Shown: in pieces, positions 43,877 to 52,265 of the stretch
How positions within the stretch are numbered: position 1 is the stretch's first letter
Layout: each line of letters opens with the position of its first letter
Origin: Sphingopyxis terrae subsp. terrae NBRC 15098
GTDB lineage: Bacteria; Pseudomonadota; Alphaproteobacteria; Sphingomonadales; Sphingomonadaceae
Length of the DNA stretch: 64,000 nt
Assembly: GCF_001598815.1 (NCBI RefSeq)
Contig: NZ_BCZQ01000008.1
Coordinates: forward strand, 124,001-188,000
Direction of reading: 5' to 3'
The notes under the pieces: generated by a model
The model's input: only the letters and a program-made list of their open reading frames with translations
Database searches by the model: none
What the model was told of the DNA's origin: nothing
Position numbers and translations under genes: made by a program

Positions 43877-45208
43877 ATGACCATGTGGACCTATTATCCC
43901 GAGCTGCTCGCAAAGCCCGTGCCGCGCTACACCAGCTATCCCACCGCGGTGGAATTCGGCGACGCGGTGGGCGAAGCCGATTATGCTGGAGCGCTCGATG
44001 CGATCGAACCGGCCACGCCGCTTTCGCTCTATGCCCACATCCCCTTTTGCGAACAGATATGCTGGTATTGCGGCTGCAATACCGGGGCCGCAGGCCGCAA
44101 GCAGCGGCTCGCCGATTATCTCGTCGCGCTACGCGCCGAAATCGCCATGGTGGCGAAACGGATCGGCGGCCGCGCGCGCGTCCAGCATATCGCTTTTGGC
44201 GGCGGCAGTCCCAATGCGGTCGCGCCCGTTGAATTCGTCCGCATCCTCGACCGCCTGCTGACCGTCTTCGACGTCAGCCGGCCCGAAATATCCATCGAGA
44301 TCGACCCGCGCGGTTTCACGACCGAATGGGCGCTTGTCCTCGCCGCGTCGAACGTCACGCGTGTCAGCCTGGGCGTTCAGACCTTCGCCCCGCACATCCA
44401 GCAAGCGATCGGCCGCGTCCAGCCGCTCCGCGATATCGAGGCGACGGTCGCGGCGCTGCGCTTGCGCGGGATCGACGCGATCAATTTCGACCTGATGTAC
44501 GGGCTGCCGGGGCAGAGCATCGCCGATCTCGACGCGACGCTCGACGAAACGATCCGCCTCGCTCCCAGCCGGATCGCGCTGTTCGGCTACGCCCATCTGC
44601 CCGCGATGTTGCCGCGGCAACGGCGCATCGACGCGACCGACCTGCCCGACGACCGGTTGCGCTTCGAACAGGCGGCGCACGGTTTCGAACGGCTGACCGC
44701 GGCGGGCTATATTCCCGTCGGCTTCGATCATTTCGTGCTGCCGGGCGATCCGCTTGCCGCGGCGGCCAAGGCGGGGCGCGTCAACCGCAATTTCCAAGGC
44801 TTTACCGAAGACGACGCCCCCGTCCTCCTCGGCTTCGGGGCGAGCGCGATCAGCCGCTTTCCGGGGTTGATCGTCCAGAATGAAAAGCGCGCCGGCCCCT
44901 ATCGCGACCTGATTGGCGAAGGACGACTGGCCGCGGTGCGCGGCGTTGCGGTGGGCGAAGACGACCGCCTGCGCGGCGCGATCATCAAGGCCATCCTGTG
45001 TCAGGGACGCGCCGCGCTGCCCGCTGCATGGGCCGATGCCGCGCGCCCGGCGCTCGCGGACGTCGCGCAGCGCGGACTGATCCGCTGGGATGGCGACGAA
45101 CTGGTGCTGGATGAGGGGTCGCAGCCTTATGCCCGCACCATTGCGGCGCGCTTCGACCGCTTCCGCGGCACCATCGCCCCTGCCGATACCGCCGCCATCG
45201 CGCGCTGA
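43877..45208 (+). CDS. hemN: Oxygen-independent coproporphyrinogen III oxidase HemN
   Basis: This radical-SAM enzyme decarboxylates coproporphyrinogen III for haem synthesis without oxygen. The 443-residue protein has the HemN motif HIPFCEQICWYCGCN (CX3CX2C for the 4Fe-4S cluster). It also has the TSYPTAVEF start region, GGGSPNAV, and the C-terminal HemN domain (NFQGFTEDDAPVLLGFGASA, then ISRFPG). The first ATG follows AGGACC; an ATG two codons later is an alternative. It fits the microaerobic block because the oxidase needs haem when oxygen is low. Confidence 0.95.
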   Translation: MTMWTYYPELLAKPVPRYTSYPTAVEFGDAVGEADYAGALDAIEPATPLSLYAHIPFCEQICWYCGCNTGAAGRKQRLADYLVALRAEIAMVAKRIGGRARVQHIAFGGGSPNAVAPVEFVRILDRLLTVFDVSRPEISIEIDPRGFTTEWALVLAASNVTRVSLGVQTFAPHIQQAIGRVQPLRDIEATVAALRLRGIDAINFDLMYGLPGQSIADLDATLDETIRLAPSRIALFGYAHLPAMLPRQRRIDATDLPDDRLRFEQAAHGFERLTAAGYIPVGFDHFVLPGDPLAAAAKAGRVNRNFQGFTEDDAPVLLGFGASAISRFPGLIVQNEKRAGPYRDLIGEGRLAAVRGVAVGEDDRLRGAIIKAILCQGRAALPAAWADAARPALADVAQRGLIRWDGDELVLDEGSQPYARTIAARFDRFRGTIAPADTAAIAR

Positions 45209-45229
45209 TCGCGCGCCGCGCTTCGCCGG

Positions 45230-45267
45230 AACAAGAAAGGCCAGCTCTCGGGGCGCGAGAGCTGGCC
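45230..45267 (-). terminator. Rho-independent terminator of the gene at 45302-45586
   Basis: GGCCAGCTCTCG (45239-45250) and CGAGAGCTGGCC (45256-45267) form a perfect 12-bp stem with a 5-base loop. On the minus strand it is followed by TTTCTTGT. It lies 35 bases past the stop of the minus-strand gene and also shields the hemN end. Confidence 0.82.
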
Positions 45268-45301
45268 AGCAGCAGGTTGTTCGGGGCTTCGGGTGCCGGG
45301 G

Positions 45302-45586
45302 TCAGCCCTTGCAAGCCTGCTTGTTCTTGTTGCCGGGAAGGCTGCAATTATAGGTCACGGTCTTGCCGTTCGCCTGCTTCGCCTTGACCATATGGCCGGT
45401 GGGGCGGGCTGCGGCGACGCGCTGCGATGCGGCCTTCGGCTTGGCGGCAGGCTGCTTGAGGGGCTTTGCGGCGGGCTTGACCGCGGTCGTCGCGGGCTTC
45501 GCCGGGGTGGTTGCCGCAAAGCTCGGGGCGGCGATCATCATCGTCGCGGCCAGGCCGACGCCGATCAGGGAACCAAAACGTGCCAT
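45302..45586 (-). CDS. Small secreted basic protein of unknown function
   Basis: From the ATG at 45586 (GGAG 8 bases ahead) the product has 94 residues. A signal peptide (MARFGSLIGVGLAATMMIAA, cut near SFAATT) is followed by a Lys/Ala/Pro/Thr repeat-like stretch and a short C-terminal part with two Cys (YNCSLPGNKNKQACKG). The Lys/Pro/Ala content resembles periplasmic spacer proteins. It has its own terminator. I do not recognise a family. Confidence 0.75.
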   Translation of the reverse strand: MARFGSLIGVGLAATMMIAAPSFAATTPAKPATTAVKPAAKPLKQPAAKPKAASQRVAAARPTGHMVKAKQANGKTVTYNCSLPGNKNKQACKG

Positions 45587-45828
45587 CTCTATCACTCCGA
45601 ATGGTCCCGCCGCACGGTCCCGGTCAACGCGACGGGGCCGGCGGGGAAACAGGACGTCCAGGGCAGGGTCTGGGTGGACAGGGGGCGATCCCGCCTTGGA
45701 CAAACCCCTATTAGGCGGCCGCGACCGACGGGGTGATGGCCGCGACATGACAATATGGTAATTTGCGCGCCAGCATCCGGACGGCCGACCGGTTTCATAA
45801 CGCGATCCTGCTCAATGGGAGTATCCCC

Positions 45829-46638
45829 GTGACCGCGCACGCCGACCTGGCATCGATCGCCGAACCCGCCTCGCCCGCCGCCCGCCGCGGCGGCGTGGGG
45901 CGCGGCGTCCGGCTGGCCCTTGCCGGCCTGCTGCTGGCGATGCTCGCGCTCGGCGATTTCTATGTCTGGGCGGGCTATTATCACGGACCCCTCTACCGCG
46001 ATCTCGCGTCGGACGCCGCCGGACCCGACCGGCCTGCGATCGTGATGCTGTCGGGCGACATGGGGAACAAGGTCGGCATGACCCCGCCGGTGTCGCGGCG
46101 GATCAATCGCCGCGGCTATGCGGTGGTGACAGTCAATTCGCTCGCCTATTTCTCGCCGCGCCGGACGCCGCAGGAAGCGGCAACGCTGCTCGAGAATGCG
46201 ATGGCGCGGGCGATGCGGCTCGGCCGCACGCGCCGCGTCGTCCTGATCGGGCAATCCTTTGGCGCCGACATGCTGCACGCCGGTCTCGCCGCGATGCCCG
46301 CGGCCGACCGCAGGCCGATCAGCGCCGTCATCCTAGTCGTCCCCGGCCACGATATCATCTTCCGCGCCTCGCCGATCGAACTCGCCGGTCTCGAAATCCC
46401 CGACCAACTCGCCCTGCCGACCGCATCGCAGCTCGACTGGGCGCCGCTCACCTGCATCTGGGGCATCAAGGAAAATGACAGCCTGTGCCCCGAACTGACC
46501 TTGCCTGGCATGCGCAAGATCGCCTTGCCGGGCGGCCACAAGCTGCAATCCGACGACGCGGCGCTCGAAGCCGCAATCTATCCTGCCATTGCGCATGCGA
46601 CCGACCGGATGCGCGCGCCGTCCCCCCGGAGGAACTGA
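45829..46638 (+). CDS. VirJ/AcvB-type alpha/beta hydrolase
   Basis: The 269-residue protein has a membrane segment near residues 26-48. A periplasmic alpha/beta-hydrolase-like domain follows with the nucleophile motif GQSFG (Ser 143), as in the VirJ/AcvB family. AcvB proteins act with LpiA/MprF and are reported to hydrolyse lysyl-phosphatidylglycerol in the periplasm. Here mprF is two genes downstream in the same direction. The start is GTG at 45829 with GGGAG; a TTG further upstream gives 22 more residues. Confidence 0.82.
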   Translation: MTAHADLASIAEPASPAARRGGVGRGVRLALAGLLLAMLALGDFYVWAGYYHGPLYRDLASDAAGPDRPAIVMLSGDMGNKVGMTPPVSRRINRRGYAVVTVNSLAYFSPRRTPQEAATLLENAMARAMRLGRTRRVVLIGQSFGADMLHAGLAAMPAADRRPISAVILVVPGHDIIFRASPIELAGLEIPDQLALPTASQLDWAPLTCIWGIKENDSLCPELTLPGMRKIALPGGHKLQSDDAALEAAIYPAIAHATDRMRAPSPRRN

Positions 46639-46639
46639 T

Positions 46640-47038
46640 ATGAAGGCTTTGGCAATCGCTCTGCTGCTCGGCGCCGCGACCGGCATTCCGGCCCCGACGC
46701 CCGCCGCCAACCCGATCGGCGTCTGGCAGAATCCGAAAGGCACCATCCTGGTGCGCACACGCAATTGCGGCGCGATGCTGTGCGGCAATATCGTCTGGGC
46801 CAGCCCCACCGCCCTCTCCGACGCGCGCGACGCCGGTGTCACGGCATTGATCGGCACCGAATTGCTCAGCGACTATCGCGCGACGGGTGCGGGGCGCTGG
46901 ACCGGGCAGGTCTATGTGCCCGACCAGGGCCGTCGCTTTTATTCGACGATCGAGGTAAGGAACCCGAACAGCTTGCGAATTTCGGGTTGCATCCTGGGCG
47001 GGCTGATCTGCAAACATCAGGAGTGGACGCGTCGATGA
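46640..47038 (+). CDS. DUF2147 family secreted protein
   Basis: The 132-residue protein has a signal peptide (cut near TPAANP) and the DUF2147 pattern IGVWQNPKGTILVRT, then a conserved Cys pair in CGAMLCGNIVW and a C-terminal pair in GCILGGLICKHQEW. Family members are small calycin-like beta proteins of unknown function. It starts 2 bases after the AcvB-like gene, with a strong GGAGG, and overlaps mprF by 4 bases. Confidence 0.87.
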   Translation: MKALAIALLLGAATGIPAPTPAANPIGVWQNPKGTILVRTRNCGAMLCGNIVWASPTALSDARDAGVTALIGTELLSDYRATGAGRWTGQVYVPDQGRRFYSTIEVRNPNSLRISGCILGGLICKHQEWTRR

Positions 47039-49632
47039 CGGTTTTCGGGGGCGTGCGATCCTGGGCCTCGCGGCATCGCCGGACGTTGTCGATCGCGGCC
47101 GCGCTGGTCGTCGCGGCGCTCGGCTTCACCGCGCTCTATCATTTGCTGCATTCGGTGCGCCCGCACGCGATTCGAGAGGCTTTTCGCGCGGTTTCGAATG
47201 CGCAGATCGGATTCGCGCTGCTGCTGACCGCGGCCAGCTATCTGCTGCTCACCCTTTACGACACCGGCGCATTGCGCGTCATCGGCCGCAAATTGCCCTG
47301 GCGCACCGCGGCCCTCGCCTCCTTCACAAGCTACACGCTCAGCCACAATCTGGGCCTGGCCCTGCTGACCGGCGGCTCGGCGCGCTACCGCGTCTACCGC
47401 GCCGCGGGGCTCAGCGGGGGGGAGGTCGGAAGCGTGATCGCGCTCGCCAGCCTGAGCTTCTGGAACGGCGTCGTTCTGCTCGCGGGTCTGGCGGCCATGG
47501 CGAGTACGCAGTTGCTGCCGATTTTCGACATCGGCCTGTCGCTGCACTGGTTGCATCTCGGCGGGATGGTCGTCGCGACCCTGTGCCTCATCCCGCTGCT
47601 GCTCCGCCATTTCGGGCTGACCGCGCTCGACATCGGCGGGTGGCGCACTCCGATCCCGGACCTGAAGACAAGTGCGTCGATGACGCTCGTCGCCGCGCTC
47701 GATCTGGCTGCGGCCAGCGCGGCGCTATTCGTGCTGCTGCCGGCGCCCGACCCCGCCGCCTACCCCGCCTTTTTCCTTGGCTATGCCTTCGCGATCATCG
47801 CGGCGCTGGTCAGCCATGTGCCCGGCGGGCTCGGCGTGTTCGAGGCGGTGGTGATCGCGATGGTCCCCGGCGACAAGGCGCAGCTCCTCGCCGCGCTGCT
47901 CGCCTATCGCGTCATTTATTATCTGCTGCCGCTGCTGCTCGCCGCGCTGCTGCTTGCCTGGCACGAAAGCAAGGCGTGGCACGCCCCGGCGCGCCAGTTC
48001 GCCGCGGCGAGCGAATCGCTGCTCCGCGAACTGGCACCGCCGCTGTTCGCCGCACTCGTCTTCGCCGGCGGCCTGATCCTGCTCCTATCGGGATCGACCC
48101 CCGCCGAAGCGGGACGGATGCACGATTTGCGGCATATCCTGCCGCTGCCCTTCGTCGAAGCATCGCATATCGCCGCCAGCCTGTCGGGCACGCTGCTGCT
48201 CTTCCTGGCGCCCGGCCTGCTGCGCCGCCTCAACGGCGCCTTCGTCGCGACTCGCGCGCTGCTGCTCGCCGCGGCGATCTTTTCGCTGACCAAAGGGTTC
48301 GACTATGAGGAGGCGGTCATCCTCCTCGCCATCTGCGCCGCGCTGCAATGGAGCCGCCCCGCCTTTTACCGCAAGACTTCGCTGATCGACGCACCGCTGT
48401 CGACCGGCTGGATCGTCGCCGCGCTGATCGCCATCCTCGGCTCGGCCTTCGTCGGCCTCTTTGCCTATAAGCATGTCGATTATACCAGCAGCCTGTGGTG
48501 GCAATTCAGCTTGCGCGGCGACGCGCCGCGTTTTCTGCGCGCGAGTTTCGGGATCGCGGTGCTGATCACCGGCCTCGCGCTGTGGCGGCTATTCGCGCCG
48601 TCGGCCCGCACGGTGCGCGATACGCCGGTGGGGTTCGATGCCCTCGAACCGGCGCTGGCGCTCAGCGACAGCACCGATGCCTTTCTGGCCTACACCGGCG
48701 ACAAGCGCTTCCTGCTCGCCGACGAGGGCGACGCCTTCCTGATGTACCGGGTGCAGGGCGGCAACTGGATCGTGATGGGCGATCCGGTCGGCAACGAGGA
48801 TCGCTGGGCCGATCTCTTGTGGAAGCTGCGAGAAATGGCCGACGCGGCGCAGGGACGCATCCTGCTCTATCAGATCAGCGCAGCGTGTCTGCCCCAGGCG
48901 ATCGACCTCGGGCTGTCGATCGTCAAATATGGCGAAGAGGCGCGCGTCGAGCTTGCCCGCTTCACCCTTGCCGGGCCGCAGGCAAAGACGCTGCGCCACG
49001 CCGAGCGCCGCGCGGTGCAGGACGGCGCCGAATTCGCCGTAGTCGCCGCCGCCGAGGTTCCCGCGCATCTTGCCGAACTCAAGGCCGTGTCGGACGACTG
49101 GCTGCACGCGAAAAAGCAGCGCGAAAAAGCGTTCAGCCTCGGCAGCTTCGATCCCGCCTATATGGCGCGCTTTCCCTGCGCGGTGGTACGGATAGACGGG
49201 CGGATCGTCGCTTTCGCCAATATTTTGGCGACCCCCAATGGCGCCGAAATGTCGGTCGACCTGATGCGCCATGTGAACGACATCCCCTATGGCGTCATGG
49301 ACTTCCTGTTCATTCGCCTGATGCAGCATGCGCAGCAAGCGGGCTATCGCTGGTTCACGCTCGGCATCGCGCCCTTGTCGGGCATCGAGGGGCGCAAGCT
49401 TGCACCCGCATGGGCGAAGGGCGCCGCCTTCGTCTTTCGCCATGGCGAAATGCTCTATGGTTTCGAAGGCTTGCGCAGCTACAAGGCGAAATTCGCGACC
49501 GATTGGCAGCCGCGCTACATCGCCGGACCCCGCGGCATGGCCTTTGCACAGGCGATGGCGGCGGTGCACCAGATCGTCTCGCGCGCACCGGTCCGCAAGG
49601 ATACGCGCGCGCCCGTCGCCGCCACGGCTTGA
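47035..49632 (+). CDS. mprF: Lysyl-phosphatidylglycerol synthase/flippase MprF (LpiA)
   Basis: MprF transfers lysine from lysyl-tRNA to phosphatidylglycerol and flips the product outwards, lowering surface negative charge and raising resistance to cationic peptides and acid. The 865-residue protein has an N-terminal flippase region of about 13-14 membrane segments (residues 15-530). A C-terminal synthase domain with the GNAT-like fold follows (LADEGDAFLMYRVQGGNWIV, WFTLGIAPLSGIEG, GFEGLRSYKAKF). Amino-acid specificity cannot be fixed by eye. Operon order hydrolase-DUF2147-mprF. Confidence 0.94.
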   Translation: MTVFGGVRSWASRHRRTLSIAAALVVAALGFTALYHLLHSVRPHAIREAFRAVSNAQIGFALLLTAASYLLLTLYDTGALRVIGRKLPWRTAALASFTSYTLSHNLGLALLTGGSARYRVYRAAGLSGGEVGSVIALASLSFWNGVVLLAGLAAMASTQLLPIFDIGLSLHWLHLGGMVVATLCLIPLLLRHFGLTALDIGGWRTPIPDLKTSASMTLVAALDLAAASAALFVLLPAPDPAAYPAFFLGYAFAIIAALVSHVPGGLGVFEAVVIAMVPGDKAQLLAALLAYRVIYYLLPLLLAALLLAWHESKAWHAPARQFAAASESLLRELAPPLFAALVFAGGLILLLSGSTPAEAGRMHDLRHILPLPFVEASHIAASLSGTLLLFLAPGLLRRLNGAFVATRALLLAAAIFSLTKGFDYEEAVILLAICAALQWSRPAFYRKTSLIDAPLSTGWIVAALIAILGSAFVGLFAYKHVDYTSSLWWQFSLRGDAPRFLRASFGIAVLITGLALWRLFAPSARTVRDTPVGFDALEPALALSDSTDAFLAYTGDKRFLLADEGDAFLMYRVQGGNWIVMGDPVGNEDRWADLLWKLREMADAAQGRILLYQISAACLPQAIDLGLSIVKYGEEARVELARFTLAGPQAKTLRHAERRAVQDGAEFAVVAAAEVPAHLAELKAVSDDWLHAKKQREKAFSLGSFDPAYMARFPCAVVRIDGRIVAFANILATPNGAEMSVDLMRHVNDIPYGVMDFLFIRLMQHAQQAGYRWFTLGIAPLSGIEGRKLAPAWAKGAAFVFRHGEMLYGFEGLRSYKAKFATDWQPRYIAGPRGMAFAQAMAAVHQIVSRAPVRKDTRAPVAATA

Positions 49633-49704
49633 TCGCGGGCAAGATTACCGCAGTTTCATCTGCACGCCATCGGGCGGTGGGACGCGGCCTGCTACGCGGG
49701 TCCA

Positions 49705-50136
49705 ATGGACCCGCCGCGCATTCGATCCATGCCGCCGACGGCCTTGTTGATCCTGCTGCTGGCGGGGATCGTTTTCCTGTCGGCGCGGCTCTATGCCTCG
49801 CCGCATTCGCGTGGCGGGGGACAGGTGGGGGGATTGACCTTCGAAGCGGAGCCTGTCCGGCGCCACCAACCGATCGCGCTCGTCGTCACCAGCGTCGAGG
49901 ACGGCGGCCCGGCGGCGAAAGCCGACATTGCGGCGGGCGACCGGATCGACCGGATCGACGGCCGCCCCATTGCGTCGGCGACCGATGCCGCTGCGCGGTT
50001 GCGCCGCGACGCGCACAGGGGGGTGACGCTGCGCATTCGCCGTGGCATCCGGACAAGCTATAAGCATCTTCCCGCGATGCGCGGGCCACAGCCGGGGACA
50101 GTGCATGTCGCAGAAAATATTGCTCGTCGAAGATGA
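49705..50136 (+). CDS. Membrane-anchored PDZ-domain protein
   Basis: The 143-residue protein has one N-terminal membrane segment (residues 12-28) and one PDZ domain (ALVVTSVEDGGPAAKADIAA, then GDRIDRIDGRPIASATDAAA). It has no protease domain, unlike DegP/RseP. It overlaps the response regulator gene by 32 bases, so it is probably co-translated and may modulate the kinase. The first ATG lies inside an 8-bp perfect hairpin; the next in-frame ATG (49729) is an alternative start. Confidence 0.75.
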   Translation: MDPPRIRSMPPTALLILLLAGIVFLSARLYASPHSRGGGQVGGLTFEAEPVRRHQPIALVVTSVEDGGPAAKADIAAGDRIDRIDGRPIASATDAAARLRRDAHRGVTLRIRRGIRTSYKHLPAMRGPQPGTVHVAENIARRR

Positions 50137-50791
50137 CCGGACGACCGCCGACTTCATCGGCAAGAGCCTGACCGGCGAAGGCTTCGTCGTCGATCATGCC
50201 GCCGACGGCCGCGACGGCCTGTTTCATGCGACCGACGGCAGTTATGACGCGATCATCCTCGACCGCATGCTGCCCGGCATGGACGGCATGGCGCTGCTCG
50301 CGGCGATGCGCGCCGCGCAGATCGCGACGCCGGTTATCATTCTGTCGTCGCTGGGCGCGGTCGATGCGCGGGTCGAAGGGCTGACGTCGGGCGCCAATGA
50401 TTATCTGGTCAAGCCCTTCGCCTTCTCCGAGCTGCTGGCCCGGCTCAAGCTGCTCCTTGCCAAGCCCGGCAACGGCCCTCAGGTCGAAACGGCGCTGCAC
50501 TGCGAGGATCTGGAAATGAACCTGCTCAATCGCCGCGTGACGCGCGCCGGCAAGCGGATCGAACTGCAGCCGCGCGAGTTTCGCCTGCTCGAATATCTGC
50601 TCCGCCACAAGGAACAGGTGGTGACGCGCACGATGATGCTGGAGGGGGTCTGGGAATATCATTTCGACCCCGGCACCAATGTCGTCGATGTCCATGTCAG
50701 CCGCCTGCGCCGCAAGATCGACGACGGGTTCGCGACGCCGCTGGTCCATACGATCCGCGGCGCGGGCTATATGCTCGGCGCCGCGAGCTGA
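50105..50791 (+). CDS. OmpR-family two-component response regulator
   Basis: The 228-residue protein has a receiver domain with acidic pocket ED near residues 9-10, phosphoacceptor Asp53 (IILDRMLPGMDGM), the conserved Lys in LVKPFAFSEL, and a winged-helix DNA-binding domain (LQPREFRLLEYLLRHKEQVV, then NVVDVHVSRLRRKID). All receiver residues are intact. It is paired with the kinase gene 8 bases downstream and overlaps the PDZ gene upstream. Confidence 0.94.
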   Translation: MSQKILLVEDDRTTADFIGKSLTGEGFVVDHAADGRDGLFHATDGSYDAIILDRMLPGMDGMALLAAMRAAQIATPVIILSSLGAVDARVEGLTSGANDYLVKPFAFSELLARLKLLLAKPGNGPQVETALHCEDLEMNLLNRRVTRAGKRIELQPREFRLLEYLLRHKEQVVTRTMMLEGVWEYHFDPGTNVVDVHVSRLRRKIDDGFATPLVHTIRGAGYMLGAAS

Positions 50792-50798
50792 CCGGCGC

Positions 50799-52178
50799 AT
50801 GCGCGCGCGCTTCTTTCAATCGACGATCGTCCGCCTGACGCTGGCGCTGGTGATCGCGCAGGTCGCGGCGCTGGCGCTCGGCCTGACGATCATCCACCGC
50901 TTCACCCAGGCGACGATCATCGACGACGCGCGAATCGCGGCCGAAGTCGCACGCGACGATTTTGCCGAAACCCAACGCCAGCAAGGGCCCGAAGCGCTGG
51001 TTCAGGCGATCCGCGACCGGCTCACCCGGCGCGACGACCGCAATTTCGTCGTGCTGTTGAAGGCACCCGACGGCACGCGCGTCGTCGGCAATCTCAGCCA
51101 ATGGCCGGCGACGGTGTCCGACCATGAAGCGTGGCGCGAAATCCGCCTGTTCCGGCAGGATGCGGCCGAGGCCGAACCGATCGGGTTGATTACCACGCCG
51201 CTTCCCGGCGGCTATGCCCTGCTGACAGGCGAAGTGCTCGAGGCGCAGGTTCAGCTCGCGCGCGCCAGTCAGGCCGCCTTTCTGTTCGCGCTCGCGGTCG
51301 GCATCACGATCGCCGGAATCGTCGCCGCGTTCGTCGCCTGGCTGCTCGGGCGGCGCATCGACGTCTTTTCGCGCGCCGCCTCCGCAATTGTCAGCGGCCG
51401 GCTCGACGCGCGGGTGGAGCGCGACCGGACCGGTGACGCCTTCGACCGGCTCGGCGTATCGATCAACGCGATGCTCGACCGGATCGAAACGCTGGTCGGC
51501 GAGCTGCGCATGCTCACCGATTCGATGGCGCACGATCTGCGTTCGCCGGTCGCGCGGATGAAGGCGAAGCTGGAACAGGCGCTGGGCCGCGCGCGCGACC
51601 CCGAAACGACGGCGGCGCTTGCCGGTGCGATCGACGAGGCCGACAGTCTGCATCGCCTGCTCGACACCGCACTGGAGATCAGCCGGGCAGAGGCCGGGAT
51701 CGGCCGCGACCAGTTCACGCGCTTCGCGCTCGCGCCGCTGCTCGAAGATATGGCCGAAGTCTATGGCCCGCTCGCCGAGGATGAGGGCTTTGCCATTGCG
51801 GTCGCGGCGCCCGCGGACCTTGAGGTCGTCGCACACCGCGAGATGCTGGTGCGCGCGCTGTCGAACCTGATCGACAATGCCCTGAAATATGCGGCCGGCG
51901 GCACGCAGATCCGGTTGACCGCGGCCCGGGAAGCCAGCGATGCGATCGACCTCGCGGTAATCGACGACGGTCCCGGCATCCCCGCCGACCGCATCGCCGA
52001 AGCGGCGCGGCGCTTCGTCCGGCTCGATCCCGCGCGTGGCGGATCGGGTGCGGGGCTGGGATTGTCGCTGGTCGAGACGATCGCGCATATGCACGGCGGT
52101 CGGATGACGATTACACCCGGGCAGCCGTACGGCACCGTCGTCACGCTCCGGCTGCCGGTCGTCGCGCCGGCCGCCTGA
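50799..52178 (+). CDS. Membrane sensor histidine kinase
   Basis: The 459-residue protein has two membrane segments (residues 8-32 and about 163-184) around a periplasmic sensor of about 125 residues. It then has a HAMP linker, a DHp domain with His245 (SMAHDLRSPVARMK), and the ATPase domain with N box (NLIDNALKYA), G1 (DDGPGI) and G2 (GAGLGLSLV). It is the partner of the regulator at 50105-50791. The signal is unknown; the envelope genes upstream hint at cell-surface stress. Confidence 0.93.
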   Translation: MRARFFQSTIVRLTLALVIAQVAALALGLTIIHRFTQATIIDDARIAAEVARDDFAETQRQQGPEALVQAIRDRLTRRDDRNFVVLLKAPDGTRVVGNLSQWPATVSDHEAWREIRLFRQDAAEAEPIGLITTPLPGGYALLTGEVLEAQVQLARASQAAFLFALAVGITIAGIVAAFVAWLLGRRIDVFSRAASAIVSGRLDARVERDRTGDAFDRLGVSINAMLDRIETLVGELRMLTDSMAHDLRSPVARMKAKLEQALGRARDPETTAALAGAIDEADSLHRLLDTALEISRAEAGIGRDQFTRFALAPLLEDMAEVYGPLAEDEGFAIAVAAPADLEVVAHREMLVRALSNLIDNALKYAAGGTQIRLTAAREASDAIDLAVIDDGPGIPADRIAEAARRFVRLDPARGGSGAGLGLSLVETIAHMHGGRMTITPGQPYGTVVTLRLPVVAPAA

Positions 52179-52265
52179 ACGCTACGGCCCCGAACGCTTC
52201 GAATTGACGCCGAAGCCGAGGCGACGCTGCTCGGCAGCGGCGGACACCGCTGGCACCATGGCGTC

